NCBI GenBank assembly: GCA_902783255.1
Contig: CACZQB010000051.1
Location: 40,961-104,960, forward strand
Direction: 5' to 3'
Origin: Oscillospiraceae bacterium
GTDB lineage: Bacteria > Bacillota > Clostridia > Oscillospirales > UBA644
DNA length: 64,000 nt
The notes under the pieces were generated by a model. It searched no databases. It was not told where the DNA came from and saw nothing but the letters and a program-made list of their open reading frames with translations. The first letter of the stretch is position 1. Each line of letters begins with the position of its first letter. The translations under genes were made by a program, and so were the position numbers. Shown piece after piece: positions 50,481 to 60,549 of this stretch.

Positions 50481-52271
50481 ATGTACAGATCACACGTTCT
50501 CGTTTGCGGAGGCACAGGCTGTTCATCGTCAGGTTCCGCAAAAATACGCACCGAAATGGAAAATGAGATCAAAAAACAGGGTCTCGAAAACGAAGTTAAA
50601 GTAGTTCAGACCGGCTGTTTCGGTCTTTGCGCCCTCGGTCCGATAATGATAGTTTATCCCGAAGGCTGCTTCTACAGCAGAGTTACCGTTGAAGACGTTC
50701 CCGAAATCGTTTCGGAACACCTTCTCAAGGGTCGTGTGGTAACACGTCTTCTTTATAAAGAAACAGTTACCGAAAACGGCGTAAAATCACTTAACGAAAC
50801 TAATTTCTATAAAAAACAGCACCGTATCGCGCTCCGTAACTGCGGCGTTATCAACCCCGAAAACATTGAGGAATACATTGCCCGCGACGGTTATGCCGCT
50901 TTGGGCAAAGCTCTTACCGAAATGACTCCTGAAGGAGTTATCGACGTGATTCTCAAATCCGGTCTTCGCGGACGCGGCGGCGCAGGATTCCCCACCGGAA
51001 GAAAATGGGCTCTTGCCCGCACGATCGTTCCCGATGCTGATCAGAAATACGTATGCTGCAACGCCGACGAAGGCGACCCCGGAGCATTCATGGACCGTTC
51101 CGTTCTGGAAGGCGACCCTCATGCCGTTCTTGAAGCTATGGCTATCGCAGGCTACGCTATCGGCGCATCTCAGGGTTATATCTACGTAAGAGCCGAATAT
51201 CCTATCGCGGTAAAACGTCTCAGAATAGCTATAAATCAGGCTCGTGAATACGGTCTTCTCGGCAAAAACATATTTGACAGCGGCTTCGACTTTGATATCG
51301 ATGTCCGTCTCGGCGCAGGCGCATTCGTATGCGGTGAAGAAACGGCGCTTATGACTTCTATCGAAGGTCACAGAGGCGAACCGCGTCCCCGTCCTCCGTT
51401 CCCCGCAGAAAAAGGACTTTTCGGCAAACCTTCCATCCTCAACAACGTTGAAACATACGCAAACGTTCCTCAGATCATACTGAACGGCGCAGAATGGTTC
51501 TCCGCAATGGGTACCGAAAAGAGCAAAGGCACAAAAGTATTCGCTCTCGGCGGAAAGATCACAAATACAGGTCTCGTAGAAGTTCCCATGGGCACAACGC
51601 TCCGTGAGATCATCGAAGATATCGGCGGCGGCATCCCCAACGGCAAGAAATTCAAGGCTGCCCAGACCGGCGGTCCTTCGGGCGGATGTATCCCCGCACA
51701 GCACCTCGATACTCCGATAGACTACGATAACCTTATCGCCATCGGTTCAATGATGGGTTCAGGCGGACTTATCGTTATGGACGAAGACAACTGTATGGTA
51801 GATATCGCAAAATTCTTCCTCGAATTCACCGTAGACGAAAGCTGCGGCAAATGCACACCTTGCCGTATAGGCAACAAACGTCTTCTTGAGCTTCTCAATA
51901 AGATAACCGACGGCAACGGAACGCTTGAAGATATCGATAAAATGGAAGAGCTTTGCCATTATATCAAAAACAACTCACTCTGCGGTCTCGGTCAGACTGC
52001 CCCGAACCCTGTTCTTTCAACACTCCGTTACTTCCGCGATGAATACGTTGCCCACATCGTTGATAAAACATGTCCCGCTCACGTCTGCAAGAAACTCGTT
52101 CGTTACGAGATCACAGACGAATGCCGCGGATGCACAAAGTGCGCAAGAAACTGCCCTGTAGGCGCGATCACAGGCAAAGTCAAAGAAAAACACGTTATCG
52201 ATCAGTCGAAGTGCATCAAGTGCGGCGCATGTATGGATAACTGTAACTTCAAAGCTATAATCAAGAAATAA
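50481..52271 (+). CDS. hydB: NuoF-like NADH and FMN-binding subunit (HydB/HndC)
   Basis: The 596-residue protein is the electron-bifurcating core subunit. An N-terminal [2Fe-2S] domain (about 1-100: [20 protein letters not shown]) comes first. The FMN/NADH domain ([43 protein letters not shown]) follows. Next is a [4Fe-4S] motif [12 protein letters not shown], and two C-terminal [4Fe-4S] clusters ([23 protein letters not shown]). SD AAGGAG. It should oxidise NADH together with ferredoxin to feed HydA. Confidence 0.96.
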   Translation: MYRSHVLVCGGTGCSSSGSAKIRTEMENEIKKQGLENEVKVVQTGCFGLCALGPIMIVYPEGCFYSRVTVEDVPEIVSEHLLKGRVVTRLLYKETVTENGVKSLNETNFYKKQHRIALRNCGVINPENIEEYIARDGYAALGKALTEMTPEGVIDVILKSGLRGRGGAGFPTGRKWALARTIVPDADQKYVCCNADEGDPGAFMDRSVLEGDPHAVLEAMAIAGYAIGASQGYIYVRAEYPIAVKRLRIAINQAREYGLLGKNIFDSGFDFDIDVRLGAGAFVCGEETALMTSIEGHRGEPRPRPPFPAEKGLFGKPSILNNVETYANVPQIILNGAEWFSAMGTEKSKGTKVFALGGKITNTGLVEVPMGTTLREIIEDIGGGIPNGKKFKAAQTGGPSGGCIPAQHLDTPIDYDNLIAIGSMMGSGGLIVMDEDNCMVDIAKFFLEFTVDESCGKCTPCRIGNKRLLELLNKITDGNGTLEDIDKMEELCHYIKNNSLCGLGQTAPNPVLSTLRYFRDEYVAHIVDKTCPAHVCKKLVRYEITDECRGCTKCARNCPVGAITGKVKEKHVIDQSKCIKCGACMDNCNFKAIIKK

Positions 52272-52286
52272 TCGGAGGTTAGAACA

Positions 52287-54026
52287 ATGGCTGATGTAAC
52301 ATTAAAAATAAACGGTCTGCCCGTTACTGTTCCTGCCGGAACGACTATTCTTGACGCGGCGAACTCCGTTGGTATAAAAATTCCCACACTGTGCTTCCTT
52401 AAAGATATAAACGCTATCGGCGCTTGCCGTATCTGCGTTGTAGAGGTAAAGGGCGCAAGATCGCTCGTCGCTTCGTGCGTATATCCCGTAGCCCCCAATA
52501 TGGAAGTTTTCACAAATACCCCGGCTGTCAGAAAATCAAGAAAAACCACTCTCGAGCTTATACTTTCCACGCACGACAAAAAATGTCTTTCATGCGTAAG
52601 AAATCAGAACTGCGAACTTCAGACTCTCTGCAATGAATACGGAGTAGAAGATGTTGACCGTTTTGCAGGCGCTAAGCCCGAATATGAAGTAGAAGATTCA
52701 AACCCCTATCTCGTAAGAGACAATAACAAGTGCGTCCTTTGCCGCCGTTGCGTTGCGGTGTGCAGACATAACCAGGGCGTAGGCGTTATAGGTGCGAATG
52801 AAAGAGGCTTCGCAACAAATATCGGCGCAGCATTCGGCCTTGAGCTCAAAGACGTTCCCTGTATCGCATGCGGTCAGTGCATAGTTCACTGTCCCGTAGG
52901 CGCTCTTCGTGAAAGAGACGATACACAGAAGGTATGGGATGCTATCGCTGATCCCGAAAAGCACGTTGTCATCGCTCCCGCTCCTTCCGTAAGAGCAACC
53001 CTCGGCGAATGCTTCGATATGCCTATCGGAACGAACGTTGAAGGCAAGATGGTTGCCGCTATGCACAGACTCGGCTTTGACGCTGTTGTTGACGTTGACG
53101 TTGCCGCAGACTTCACGATCATGGAAGAAGGAACGGAATTTATCAAGCGTCTCGGCGGAGAAGGTCCTCTTCCCCTTATCACTTCATGCTCACCCGGCTG
53201 GGTCAAATACTGCGAGCATTATTTCCCTGAATTTATCCCCAATCTTTCATCCGCAAAATCACCGCAAGGCATGTACGGCGCTCTCATGAAGAGCTATTAT
53301 GCTGAAAAAATGGGTATAGATCCCGCAAAGATCTGCGTTGTTTCCGTAATGCCCTGCACGGCAAAGAAATTTGAGCGCACACGTGAACAGAATCTTGTTG
53401 ACGGTATGGAAGATATCGATATATCGATCACAACACGTGAGCTTTCACGCATGATCAAGCTTGCAGGTCTTGATTTTACAGCTCTTCCCGATGAAGAATT
53501 CGATCCCATCTTCGGCGGAGCAACCGGCGCAGGCCACATATTCGGCGCTACCGGCGGCGTTATGGAAGCTGCTCTGAGAACCGTAGTAGAAATTCTTGAA
53601 AAGAAAACTATGGACAATGTCGAATATCACGACGTCCGCGGTATCGAAGGCATTAAAGAAGCAACATACAACGTTGCAGGCACCGAAGTTAAAGTTGCCG
53701 TAGTCAGCGGAACCGCAAATGCGGGCAAACTCCTTACAGAGATAAAAGAGGGTAAGAGAAATTACCACTTTATCGAAATAATGGCATGTCCGGGCGGATG
53801 CGTAAACGGCGGCGGTCAGCCCCTGCAGAGCGCATACACAAGAGCGCACGTCGATCTTAAAACTCTTCGTGCAAAAGCTCTTTATTCCGAAGACGAGGCT
53901 TGCGTTTTCCGTAAATCTCACGAAAACCCCGTTGTTAAGAAAGTTTACGACGAATATCTCGGCGAACCGGGAAGCCACAAGGCTCATCATCTCCTGCATA
54001 CCACATACGTTGCAAGAGGCAAATAA
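52287..54026 (+). CDS. hydA: [FeFe]-hydrogenase catalytic subunit HydA (HndD type)
   Basis: A 579-residue hydrogenase. N-terminal [2Fe-2S] domain (about 1-75), a Cys3His-type [4Fe-4S] region (HDKKCLSCVRNQNCELQTLC), two bacterial ferredoxin clusters (CVLCRRCVAVC, CIACGQCIVHCP), then the H-cluster domain: L1 TSCSPGWVKYC, L2 MPCTAKKFE, L3 MACPGGCVNGGGQP. All H-cluster cysteines are present. It makes or uses H2 as part of the bifurcating complex. The maturases HydEFG are not in the window. SD GGAGG. Confidence 0.97.
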   Translation: MADVTLKINGLPVTVPAGTTILDAANSVGIKIPTLCFLKDINAIGACRICVVEVKGARSLVASCVYPVAPNMEVFTNTPAVRKSRKTTLELILSTHDKKCLSCVRNQNCELQTLCNEYGVEDVDRFAGAKPEYEVEDSNPYLVRDNNKCVLCRRCVAVCRHNQGVGVIGANERGFATNIGAAFGLELKDVPCIACGQCIVHCPVGALRERDDTQKVWDAIADPEKHVVIAPAPSVRATLGECFDMPIGTNVEGKMVAAMHRLGFDAVVDVDVAADFTIMEEGTEFIKRLGGEGPLPLITSCSPGWVKYCEHYFPEFIPNLSSAKSPQGMYGALMKSYYAEKMGIDPAKICVVSVMPCTAKKFERTREQNLVDGMEDIDISITTRELSRMIKLAGLDFTALPDEEFDPIFGGATGAGHIFGATGGVMEAALRTVVEILEKKTMDNVEYHDVRGIEGIKEATYNVAGTEVKVAVVSGTANAGKLLTEIKEGKRNYHFIEIMACPGGCVNGGGQPLQSAYTRAHVDLKTLRAKALYSEDEACVFRKSHENPVVKKVYDEYLGEPGSHKAHHLLHTTYVARGK

Positions 54027-54042
54027 TAATTAATATGAAATA

Positions 54043-54101
54043 AGGAACTTGCATTGTAATTTCCCGTATAGAAAAACGCGGGAACTTACAATGCAATTCC
54101 T
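54043..54101 (+). repeat. Long inverted repeat after hydA
   Basis: AGGAACTTGCATTGTAA pairs with TTACAATGCAATTCCT and the stem continues into TTCCCG with CGGGAA, about 22 pairs with one bulge. It is not followed by a T run, so it is not a standard terminator; it may stabilise the mRNA 3' end. Confidence 0.8.
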
Positions 54102-54145
54102 AATAGTATATAGTTATTCTAATTTGTTTCAGATACAGGTTAATT

Positions 54146-54193
54146 ATATCCCGGTTTTGAGTAAATTACTTTGATCTCTTAAAACCGGGATAT
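54146..54193 (+). repeat. Second inverted repeat after hydA
   Basis: ATATCCCGGTTTT and AAAACCGGGATAT form a perfect 13-pair stem with a 22-base loop. No T run follows. It lies 61 bases before the permease gene start. Confidence 0.8.
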
Positions 54194-54254
54194 TTACATC
54201 TATACCATTCGGTTCAATATCGGTGGTTTATTTGATTATTTATATGGTGATTTT

Positions 54255-56729
54255 ATGCTCTTCACAGATTTGTTTTACAGTATAAGAAAAAACCCTGTTC
54301 TTTTCATTTTTATTTTTATACAAATCGTCATAACATCTTTTATAGTGTATTCAGCTATGTCATATTATCATGTAACTGAAGAGGAAAGCAACAGGGCTCA
54401 GATCGTTTGGGGAGACAAGGAATACGTTTTTGTAAGCGGAAAAGACAGTTCGTTTCAAACTCCTGAGGGAATTCATCAGATAGTTGATCTAACTTGGGCG
54501 TCCGGTCTGGGCATAAGTGAAAACGATACGGAAAAATATGATGAGCTTATGGCTCATTTTGATAAAATAGAAAGCTTTTATACACAGGCAAAGCAGATTG
54601 ACGGTTTGCGTATAATTGTTAATAACCCATCATGGCAGTTTTTTTTGTTGACGGAAAAAGACTGGGAAGGCGACGATATGCTTGTCGGAAGCTATGGTAT
54701 CTTCAGCAGATATCCGGAATTTCCGCAGTTTAGTGAATTGAACGCACTTTATATCGGCAGTGATTATACTGATTACTTCCAGGTTGATCTCAGCGATGGG
54801 GAATATTTGAAGAAAGAAGATTTTCTTTATAAAGGCGATTATATCCCCGTGTTGATGGGCAGTAAATATAAAAAATATTTTGAGCTCGGTGAAGAATTCA
54901 GCGGATGCCTGAACGGAATAGAACAATGGAAAAATGAGGAGCGTATTTTTAAGGTTGTCGGATTTATAGCGGAAAATCAATATTATACAAGTGTTAACGC
55001 AGGCGACGTGCGTTCTTATGATAATATTATCCTTATCCCATACCCCGAAATGGACCTGGAAGCTTATAAAAATGAATTCAGAGAATTCAAATTCCTTTAT
55101 GCGTCAAGATTAAGCAATGCGTATTATATAATTGACCCCGATAAATATGCGCAGGTGCGCGAAAAACTTGACGATCTTCTCGATGAAACAGGACTTTCGG
55201 AAAATTTTTGCACGTATAAAAAACGCATAGAAAAGGAATTGTCAAGCAATTATGCGGATCAGCTTTCCATAAGCATTTTCGCTTGCGCGTTAACGCTTGT
55301 ATTTTCTTTGTTCAGCATAGTTTTTACAATGCTCTATAAGATAGACGGCAACATAAAGAACTATGCGATCCGTATGGTGGTAGGAGAAACGCCTGCCGGA
55401 ATAACAGTTCGCTTTCTGTTTGAGGCTTTTGTTCTGTTCATTTTTGGCTTGCCCACAAGCTATTGTCTTTTCAGGGTTTACTACATAAACTATCTTCGAG
55501 AAAGTGAACATATCTTAATTAAAGCGTTAAAAACAGGAACTGCGGTAAATATTATCTTTTGTATCGTATGTGCGGTAACACTGTATATCTGTGTAACTGC
55601 CAAATTCAGAAAATTCAGCCTGTCATCTCTGATCCACGGCAAAGAAGTAAGAAAAGAAAAAAATATTCCTTTTTACAAAGTGATTATTTTTATTATGCTT
55701 TCTGTAATCAGTGTCTTTGCCATGTTTATAACAGGCTATCGCGTTACTCTTGACAGGATAGATATTTACTACAACAGTTATTACACCAAAAACGTAAAAA
55801 TAGCGTATGTAAGCATGCTTTCAGTTGAGGATGCGCCCGAAGTATCTGTTGATATCCGTGCGATATGTGAGAATGTTGACAACGCAATAATCAATAAATA
55901 TGTTTTCACGGGATACAAAGGCGATGATTATATCTCTGAACGCGGTATTTACTTTAATGGTTATATCGATCCTGTCAATATGCTTTACGGAAGATTCTTT
56001 ACTCATGAGGAAGTTGCGGGAAAACAGCATGTCGCGGTCGTTGGTAAAGAAATTTACAGTAAATATGTAACTTTCAATGAAAAAGGCGACCCCGTATACC
56101 ACAGCGATGATCTTGATGCCGACCTTCTTGTTATAGGCGTTATGGGTAAAGAGGAATCCGAAACAAGTATAGACTTTACAGTATTTTTTCCCATCAAAGT
56201 GGGTATGGAAAAGTTCGGAGGAACAGGTTCATATACTCTTGACGGGAAAGATAAAGCAACGGTCGAAAAACTTGCAGAAATATTTGAAAACCACGTCTCT
56301 GCCACCGGCATGGTCAGCATGAGAGATTACAACCCGCGAATAACCGTTCAAGCACCTGCCGATCTGCTTATAATGCTTCTTATACTTGTGTCGATCAACG
56401 CCGCGGTTTTCTGCTTTTATTATGTATCGAAGCAGGAAGGCATATATTATGTGAAAAAAATCGTGGGATATTCTCAGAGTATGATGCTCTGTGATACTTT
56501 TACTGATTTTTCTGTTTTGGCTTTCACGGCGTTCATTGCGGGCAATGCGGTTACTTTTCTGCTCAAAGAAACTATATTGAAAAATTTCGGTATTTTTTCT
56601 TTGTATATGCCGGAGCCTGCCGTGCTGATCGTTTCGCTTGTTACGGTGATCCTGTTTTCGGGACTCCTGTCCGTGATAGCCACGTTCAAAACATTCCATT
56701 CATCGGAAAACAGCATTTACCGCTTATGA
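54255..56729 (+). CDS. FtsX-like ABC transporter permease, orphan
   Basis: The 824-residue protein has one N-terminal helix (about 16-37), a large outside domain (about 40-335), a helix group (about 337-460), another helix near 475, a second outside domain (about 500-690) and a C-terminal helix group (about 700-815). This is the duplicated MacB/FtsX permease plan. No ATPase gene is adjacent, so its partner is elsewhere. The SD is weak (GGTGAT). The gene looks more AT-rich than its neighbours and sits alone between two terminators, which may mean recent gain. Confidence 0.75.
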   Translation: MLFTDLFYSIRKNPVLFIFIFIQIVITSFIVYSAMSYYHVTEEESNRAQIVWGDKEYVFVSGKDSSFQTPEGIHQIVDLTWASGLGISENDTEKYDELMAHFDKIESFYTQAKQIDGLRIIVNNPSWQFFLLTEKDWEGDDMLVGSYGIFSRYPEFPQFSELNALYIGSDYTDYFQVDLSDGEYLKKEDFLYKGDYIPVLMGSKYKKYFELGEEFSGCLNGIEQWKNEERIFKVVGFIAENQYYTSVNAGDVRSYDNIILIPYPEMDLEAYKNEFREFKFLYASRLSNAYYIIDPDKYAQVREKLDDLLDETGLSENFCTYKKRIEKELSSNYADQLSISIFACALTLVFSLFSIVFTMLYKIDGNIKNYAIRMVVGETPAGITVRFLFEAFVLFIFGLPTSYCLFRVYYINYLRESEHILIKALKTGTAVNIIFCIVCAVTLYICVTAKFRKFSLSSLIHGKEVRKEKNIPFYKVIIFIMLSVISVFAMFITGYRVTLDRIDIYYNSYYTKNVKIAYVSMLSVEDAPEVSVDIRAICENVDNAIINKYVFTGYKGDDYISERGIYFNGYIDPVNMLYGRFFTHEEVAGKQHVAVVGKEIYSKYVTFNEKGDPVYHSDDLDADLLVIGVMGKEESETSIDFTVFFPIKVGMEKFGGTGSYTLDGKDKATVEKLAEIFENHVSATGMVSMRDYNPRITVQAPADLLIMLLILVSINAAVFCFYYVSKQEGIYYVKKIVGYSQSMMLCDTFTDFSVLAFTAFIAGNAVTFLLKETILKNFGIFSLYMPEPAVLIVSLVTVILFSGLLSVIATFKTFHSSENSIYRL

Positions 56730-56744
56730 TATAGTTCTTGCAAT

Positions 56745-56780
56745 AAAAAGGAGACATGCCTGACAGCGTGTCTCCTTTTT
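56745..56780. terminator. Bidirectional terminator between the permease gene and metY
   Basis: AAAAAGGAGACA pairs with TGTCTCCTTTTT around a 12-base loop; runs of T occur at the end on both strands. Confidence 0.9.
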
Positions 56781-56815
56781 ATTTATTGATTTTTGTCTTT
56801 TGCCGGCTTTGCAAT

Positions 56816-58087
56816 CTATTCAAGAGCCTGAGCTATATCGGCAATAATGTCGTCTATATTCTCTATGCCGACGGAAAGACGTATAAGATCGGGCTCAACG
56901 CCTGCCTCGCGCAGCTGTTCGTCCGTCATCTGTCTGTGCGTATGGCTTGCGGGATGCAGAATGCACGATTTTGCGTCCGCAACATGAGTTACTATCGAAA
57001 TAAATTTCAGCTTATCCATAAAATCAATGGAGCTCTGTCTTCCGCCTTTGACTGCAAACGATAAAACGCCGCATGTGCCCGACGGCATATATTTTTGCGC
57101 AAGTTCGTGATATTCGTCATCTTCAAGTCCTGCATAATGGACCCAGAGCACTTTTTCGTGATTTTTCAGGAATTTTGCGACTGCAAGAGCGTTTTCGCAG
57201 TGGCGCTGAATGCGTAAATGCAGCGATTCAAGCCCGAGATTGAGATAAAATGCGTTTTGAGGGGTCTGAACGGCTCCGAGATCGCGCATAAGCTGAGACG
57301 TTATTTTTGTTATATATGCTCCTTTGCCGAAACGCTCGGTATATGTAATGCCGTGATACGATTCGTCCGGTGTGGTAAGTCCCGGGAATTTGTCGGGATA
57401 TGCGGTCCAGTCAAAATTTCCGCTGTCAACTACGCAGCCTCCGAGTGTTACGGAATGTCCATCCATATACTTTGTTGTTGAGTGAACCACTATATCCGCG
57501 CCCCATTCAAAAGGTCTGCAGTTTACGGGCGTTGCGAAAGTATTGTCAACAATAAGCGGAACGCCGTGGGAATGCGCAAGGTGCGCAAATTTTTCTATGT
57601 CAAGAATACTTACTGTCGGGTTCGTTATGGTTTCGCCGAAAACGGCTTTTGTATTCGGTTTTATATATTTTGCAAGTTCTTCTTCGGGAAGCGTCGGGTC
57701 AACAAACGTGCAGTCTATGCCCATTTTTTTCAGAGTTACTCCGAAAAGATTATACGTTCCGCCGTATATCGATGACGATGAGAGAATGTGATCGCCCGCT
57801 TCGCATATATTGAACACGGCAAAGAAATTCGCCGCCTGTCCAGACGATGTGAGTATCGCGGCGTATCCGCCTTCAAGCTCGCATATTTTTTTCGCTACGG
57901 CGTCGGTCGTCGGGTTTGCGAGCCGTGAATAGAAATATCCGTCTTCTTCAAGGTCGAAAAGCCTTCCCATTTCATCGCTTGTATCGTATTTGAAAGTTGT
58001 GCTTTGATATATAGGCAGCTGTCTGGGTTCTCCCTTTTTCGGTTTCCAGCCCTCATGAATGCATTTTGTTTCGATTTTAGCTGACAT
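56816..58087 (-). CDS. metY: O-acetylhomoserine sulfhydrylase / aminocarboxypropyltransferase
   Basis: This PLP enzyme of the Cys/Met metabolism family (423 residues) makes homocysteine from O-acetylhomoserine and sulfide. Motifs: YSRLANPTTDAVAKKI, SSGQAANFFAV, the PLP lysine in VVHSTTKYMDGH, and SCILHPASHTHRQM. Length and motifs favour MetY over MetB or MetC. SD GGAGA. It is last in the seven-gene reverse operon, 26 bases after ytfJ; no S-box riboswitch precedes it. Confidence 0.92.
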   Translation of the reverse strand: MSAKIETKCIHEGWKPKKGEPRQLPIYQSTTFKYDTSDEMGRLFDLEEDGYFYSRLANPTTDAVAKKICELEGGYAAILTSSGQAANFFAVFNICEAGDHILSSSSIYGGTYNLFGVTLKKMGIDCTFVDPTLPEEELAKYIKPNTKAVFGETITNPTVSILDIEKFAHLAHSHGVPLIVDNTFATPVNCRPFEWGADIVVHSTTKYMDGHSVTLGGCVVDSGNFDWTAYPDKFPGLTTPDESYHGITYTERFGKGAYITKITSQLMRDLGAVQTPQNAFYLNLGLESLHLRIQRHCENALAVAKFLKNHEKVLWVHYAGLEDDEYHELAQKYMPSGTCGVLSFAVKGGRQSSIDFMDKLKFISIVTHVADAKSCILHPASHTHRQMTDEQLREAGVEPDLIRLSVGIENIDDIIADIAQALE

Positions 58088-58113
58088 ATCTGTCTCCGTA
58101 TGTTTTATTTGTT

Positions 58114-58500
58114 TCAGTTTTTCTTTCCGAATGCGCCTTTTACCTGCTCTATTACTTCGGGAACGGAAGCAACGAGCTTGTCAAGTCCCGCTCCGTTTGA
58201 GTTTATTGGAATAACGGAAACATCGCCTTTTGACGAAACTACAAGAAATGCAACCGGGTTTATTGAAATACCTGCGCCGCTTCCTCCTCCGAAATTCGGG
58301 TTTTCGGGCGTTGCTTTGGAGTTGAAGTCAGAGCCTCCCGAGGCAAAACCGACCCCCACGCGCGAAACGGGAATGATCATCGTTCCGTCAGGCGCGGTAA
58401 TGGGATTACCGATGATCGTATTAACATCTATCATGTCTTTGATATTCTGCATTGCCGTATTCATAACATTCTGAACGGGATGCTGTTTATTTTCTTCCAT
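58114..58500 (-). CDS. ytfJ: GerW-family sporulation protein YtfJ
   Basis: A 128-residue protein with the YtfJ/GerW marks: N-terminal DVNTIIGNPITAPDGTMIIPVSRV, glycine-rich GFASGGSDF and FGGGSGAGI, and ISINPVAFLVV. In Bacillus it is needed for germination with L-alanine. Its start overlaps the DUF2953 gene by 14 bases, the usual pairing (ytfI-ytfJ). Presence suggests a spore-forming ancestry. Confidence 0.93.
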   Translation of the reverse strand: MEENKQHPVQNVMNTAMQNIKDMIDVNTIIGNPITAPDGTMIIPVSRVGVGFASGGSDFNSKATPENPNFGGGSGAGISINPVAFLVVSSKGDVSVIPINSNGAGLDKLVASVPEVIEQVKGAFGKKN

Positions 58501-59260
58501 TGTCGTTCTCCTTTATTTTCATTATATAAATAAATGCTTTTGCGGCAAGCGCTACGGCGTGTATGGTCCTTATGTATACTTCTGCGTAAACATCGGCAAA
58601 AGTCGTTTCCGATGCAAAGTCGGCATTTATATGCGCGTCGATATATTTCGCCTTTTTTTCATTGTGGATCCTTCCTATCAGCGGAAATATCGCAGATGTC
58701 GCCGTTCCGTAGATCATTGCGGTTTTTGAAGCGTCGTCTGTGCCGAAAACGAGATTTATGCAGATATCTCCGAAACGGATCTTTTCGAGCATATCCTTCA
58801 CATAACCGAGAAGCGTGATATAATCGGAAATCCCCATCTGTTTCGCTTTTCGGATAAAAAAGTTTTCATCGTTTTTTTTGGGCTTATTATCGCTGTTTTC
58901 CGTTGCAGCGTCACTGTTTTTGCCGTCGGTGTCTTTCTTTCCCGTTTCTTTTCCGTGATCCGGAGTCTTGTCCTGTTGTTTTTCTTCATGTTTGTCATCT
59001 GTATCGGCCTGATTATCGTCCGATGCGGACATTTCATCTTCATTTTGCCTGTTTTCCGGCTTTTTTTTCTTTTTTGAAGGGAAAAAAGTATACGAAAACA
59101 GAAAATATTTAACTCTGAGCAAAAATTTGTCTTCGTCGTTGTATCCTATATCAACTTCGGTTTTTATAGGCAATAAAGCGAGAAACACAATTATCATCAA
59201 CGCCACTATTCCGCCGACGACCGCTCCTGCCACGGAAAGAACTGTAAGAAAAACACTCAT
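58487..59260 (-). CDS. DUF2953-domain membrane protein (YtfI-like)
   Basis: The 257-residue protein has an N-terminal helix (about 5-32) followed by TEVDIGYNDEDKFLLRVKYFLF, typical of DUF2953. A long charged, low-complexity linker (about 65-130; many D, K, E, N) follows. The C-terminal part continues the family (GDICINLVFGTDDASKTAMIYG). Function unknown; it regularly sits before ytfJ and after scpAB in Firmicutes. Its ATG overlaps the scpB stop. Confidence 0.88.
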   Translation of the reverse strand: MSVFLTVLSVAGAVVGGIVALMIIVFLALLPIKTEVDIGYNDEDKFLLRVKYFLFSYTFFPSKKKKKPENRQNEDEMSASDDNQADTDDKHEEKQQDKTPDHGKETGKKDTDGKNSDAATENSDNKPKKNDENFFIRKAKQMGISDYITLLGYVKDMLEKIRFGDICINLVFGTDDASKTAMIYGTATSAIFPLIGRIHNEKKAKYIDAHINADFASETTFADVYAEVYIRTIHAVALAAKAFIYIMKIKENDNGRK

Positions 59261-59835
59261 ACGTTTTCGGTCAGATTTGTCTGAACATATTCTCCGGTCT
59301 CCGTGTCGTCTGAAGAAAGCGCTTCGCGTTCGGGGAGGTCTTCAATGCTGTCAAGTCCGAAAACCGTAAGAAATTTATCCGTTGTGATGTATGACATCGG
59401 TCTGCCCGGCAGATCAAGCCGTCCCGCTTCCTGCAAAAGACCTTTATCTACAAGGCTTTCGACTACTTCCGCAGAATATACTCCTCTTACCTGAGAAATA
59501 TATGCTTTTGTTACGGGTTGATTATATGCCGTGATCGCCAGCGCTTCAAGCGCAGCATTCGATAAAAAGGCAGCGCGCCGTGAATCAAGATACGCCGCCA
59601 CGGTCTCTCCGTATTCGGGCTTCGTCGAGAGAGTATAACGTCCGTCAACCTCTTTTACGCGTATGCCGAGGTCCGTTTTTTCAAGTGACTTTTCTATTTC
59701 TTTTACTGCTTCCTTTACTTTTTCAGCCGAGATATCGAGTGAAGAAGCAAGTTTTGCAGTTTCAACGGGGGCTGTTGATGCGAAAAGAATTGCGGAAATT
59801 GCTGCGGTGAGCGAAAAATTGTTTTCGGAAGTCAT
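59257..59835 (-). CDS. scpB: Segregation and condensation protein B
   Basis: The 192-residue ScpB is the kite subunit of the SMC-ScpAB condensin that compacts and separates chromosomes. It has two winged-helix domains; SNAALEALAITAYNQPVTKAYI and QVRGVYSAEVVESLVDKGLL are strong family marks. Starts in the scpA stop (ATGA overlap), so the two are made in step. Confidence 0.96.
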   Translation of the reverse strand: MTSENNFSLTAAISAILFASTAPVETAKLASSLDISAEKVKEAVKEIEKSLEKTDLGIRVKEVDGRYTLSTKPEYGETVAAYLDSRRAAFLSNAALEALAITAYNQPVTKAYISQVRGVYSAEVVESLVDKGLLQEAGRLDLPGRPMSYITTDKFLTVFGLDSIEDLPEREALSSDDTETGEYVQTNLTENV

Positions 59836-60548
59836 TGTTTTTTCCTTATAAGAGTAATGTTCTGGTCTTCACCGTCTGAAATATCAACTCTTCCGGCTCG
59901 AATAAGTTCAAGAACCGCAAGAAAAGTCGCGACGATCTCCGAACGATCCGAAGCGCCTCTGAACAGCTTTTTAAAAGATACGGTAGTATTTTTGATAAGC
60001 AATCTCAGAAGAGTTATTATTTTGGTTCCTACGGAAATGAATTTTGTTCCGATTATTTTTGAAAAAGTTTTCGGTGAAAGCGGTTTTTTCCCGTCAAGCC
60101 GTCTGAGAACGTTGGAATAGGCGTCAAGAAGTTTTTTTGAAGACGATACATATTCTCTTGCAGGTTCAGGCAGGTCGTCAGGCTCAGCTTCACGGAAAAA
60201 CACTTTTCCCCACAAGCTTCCCTCAGCCAGATATGCCGCTCCTTTTTTGCACTTGGCATATTCTGCAAGCCTGCGTTCAAGAACGGCTTTCGGGTCTTCC
60301 TCTTCCTCGTCTTCGTCTTTAGGCAAAAGAGTCCTTGATTTTATGTATACGAGAGTTGATGCCATTTCAAGAAAATCCGCCGCAAGATCAAGCTCCATCA
60401 TTTTAGCTTTTTCAAGGTAGTCCATATACTGATCGAGCAGAATCGTGATCTCGATGTCGCAGATGTCTATTTTATTTTTTTCGATCAGCGAAAGCAGCAG
60501 ATCGAGAGGACCTTCAAAGATCTCAAGCTTGAAATTAAGAGTTGTCAT
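59832..60548 (-). CDS. scpA: Segregation and condensation protein A
   Basis: The 238-residue kleisin ScpA bridges the SMC heads. N-terminal FEGPLDLLLSLIEKNKIDICDIEI and MASTLVYIKSRTLLPKDEDEEEEDP are the standard motifs; the C-terminal winged helix is TVSFKKLFRG to FLAVLELIRAGRVD. No clear SD before the ATG at 60548, which lies 1 base after the M50 stop; re-initiation is likely. Confidence 0.96.
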   Translation of the reverse strand: MTTLNFKLEIFEGPLDLLLSLIEKNKIDICDIEITILLDQYMDYLEKAKMMELDLAADFLEMASTLVYIKSRTLLPKDEDEEEEDPKAVLERRLAEYAKCKKGAAYLAEGSLWGKVFFREAEPDDLPEPAREYVSSSKKLLDAYSNVLRRLDGKKPLSPKTFSKIIGTKFISVGTKIITLLRLLIKNTTVSFKKLFRGASDRSEIVATFLAVLELIRAGRVDISDGEDQNITLIRKKQ

Positions 60549-60549
60549 A

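Noticed and set aside
54043..54193. Insertion sequence or transposon remnant
   Set aside because: Only two unrelated short inverted repeats are present; there is no transposase frame and no target-site duplication.
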